DNA from: Varroa destructor
Lineage: Eukaryota; Arthropoda; Arachnida; Mesostigmata; Varroidae
Direction of reading: 5' to 3'
Assembly (NCBI RefSeq): GCF_002443255.2
Contig: NW_019211459.1
Span: 6,416,803 to 6,480,802 of the forward strand
DNA: 64,000 nt
The translations under genes and the position numbers were made by a program. Shown one piece after another: positions 63,623-64,000 of the stretch (position 1 is its first letter; every line of letters begins with the position of its first letter). A model generated the notes under the pieces. That model had not been told where the DNA came from, ran no database searches, and saw only the letters and a list, made by a program, of their open reading frames with translations.

Positions 63623-63691
63623 ATGACGACAATCGGGCCCGACAAAGCGTTTGTTAACTCGTTGCAGGGCATACTTCGCATTGCCGAAATT
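63623..63691 (+). CDS. Possible first coding exon of a MARVEL-domain membrane protein (runs off window)
   Basis: After an acceptor-like CCTTTTCCCAATACAG (63593-63608), AAAATG at 63621 opens 23 codons, MTTIGPDKAFVNSLQGILRI then AEI, ending at the donor ATT|GTACGT in phase 0. (F/Y)-(V/L)-x-(S/T)-x-x-G-I-L-(K/R)-I-x-(E/Q) is the usual entry into the first membrane helix of MARVEL/CMTM/plasmolipin proteins, and an intron at this point is plausible. The rest would lie beyond 64,000; the frame after the donor stops quickly, as expected for an intron. It is short, so identification is tentative. Confidence 0.4.
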
Positions 63692-64000
63692 GTACGTTGT
63701 TAATAATGTTGATTGCTATACATTTTCATTGTTACTGCTGTGATATATATATATTTAATGGGTGAGTTGAATTTAAATAAGATTTTAGTTATACATTGAT
63801 TTTTATGGTATAATGATTACGAAGTAGATAGCGGTGTTACGCTAATAATAACTGCTATTGTTAGATGATCCATGGAGCGATAATTACTTCGTTTGTTCCT
63901 ACTTTTTTAACATGGCCGTCATTCAGCTCTCGTTCGCCTGTGTTACTATTATTATCTTATCGTTTTTTTTTTACAATTATCTCTTCGATGATTTTAGATC

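Noticed and set aside
1..64000. CRISPR arrays, bacterial operons or phage genes
   Set aside because: No spaced direct repeats or ribosome-binding-site-led gene strings. All confident genes are spliced and eukaryotic.

Overview
The window is nuclear DNA of an animal. It holds two intron-rich, conserved metazoan genes in convergent orientation, with canonical GT-AG introns, long AT-rich introns and spacers, and no operon-like gene packing. The first gene is an IkappaB with a DSG phosphodegron, as in arthropod Cactus. Together with undepleted CpG and short simple repeats this suggests an arthropod, perhaps a mite or other chelicerate. The taxon is inference.

Layout. Positions 1-4.9 kb: no confident gene, one low-confidence minus-strand terminal exon, and one half of a diverged repeat pair. 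About 4.9-23.8 kb, plus strand: a cactus/IkappaB gene with six coding exons and about 359 residues. It has the DSG degron, about six ankyrin repeats and an acidic tail. Its putative promoter region and introns contain several matches to Rel/NF-kappaB/Dorsal sites, including four within about 730 bp of intron 3. A possible alternative first exon, which would skip the degron, lies at 16571-16750. 23.8-28.0 kb: convergent 3' spacer.

28.0-49.6 kb, minus strand: a complete Vps13D gene. I rebuilt 30 coding exons whose phases all agree, giving 13,107 nt and 4,368 residues, close to the usual VPS13D length. It encodes the N-terminal chorein/bridge-type lipid transfer protein, a FFAT-like motif, a UBA domain, the VAB repeats, a QxW lectin-like segment, the VPS13 C-terminal region and a PH-like end. 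One 204-nt intron is in frame and open, so the unspliced form would also be translatable.

49.6-64 kb: a long AT-rich spacer with hairpins and simple repeats, then a GC-rich block at 58.1-59.0 kb that looks like a promoter and noncoding first exon. At 63,623 there is a short coding first exon resembling the start of a MARVEL-domain membrane protein that would continue past the window.

Functional links. Cactus holds Rel proteins in the cytoplasm until Toll-type signalling triggers its degradation, and the kappaB sites inside its own gene suggest feedback. Vps13D moves lipids at membrane contacts and supports mitochondria and autophagy. I see no reason to think the two genes are functionally linked. 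Splice sites were called by eye from phase, GT-AG and family resemblance, with no transcript evidence.
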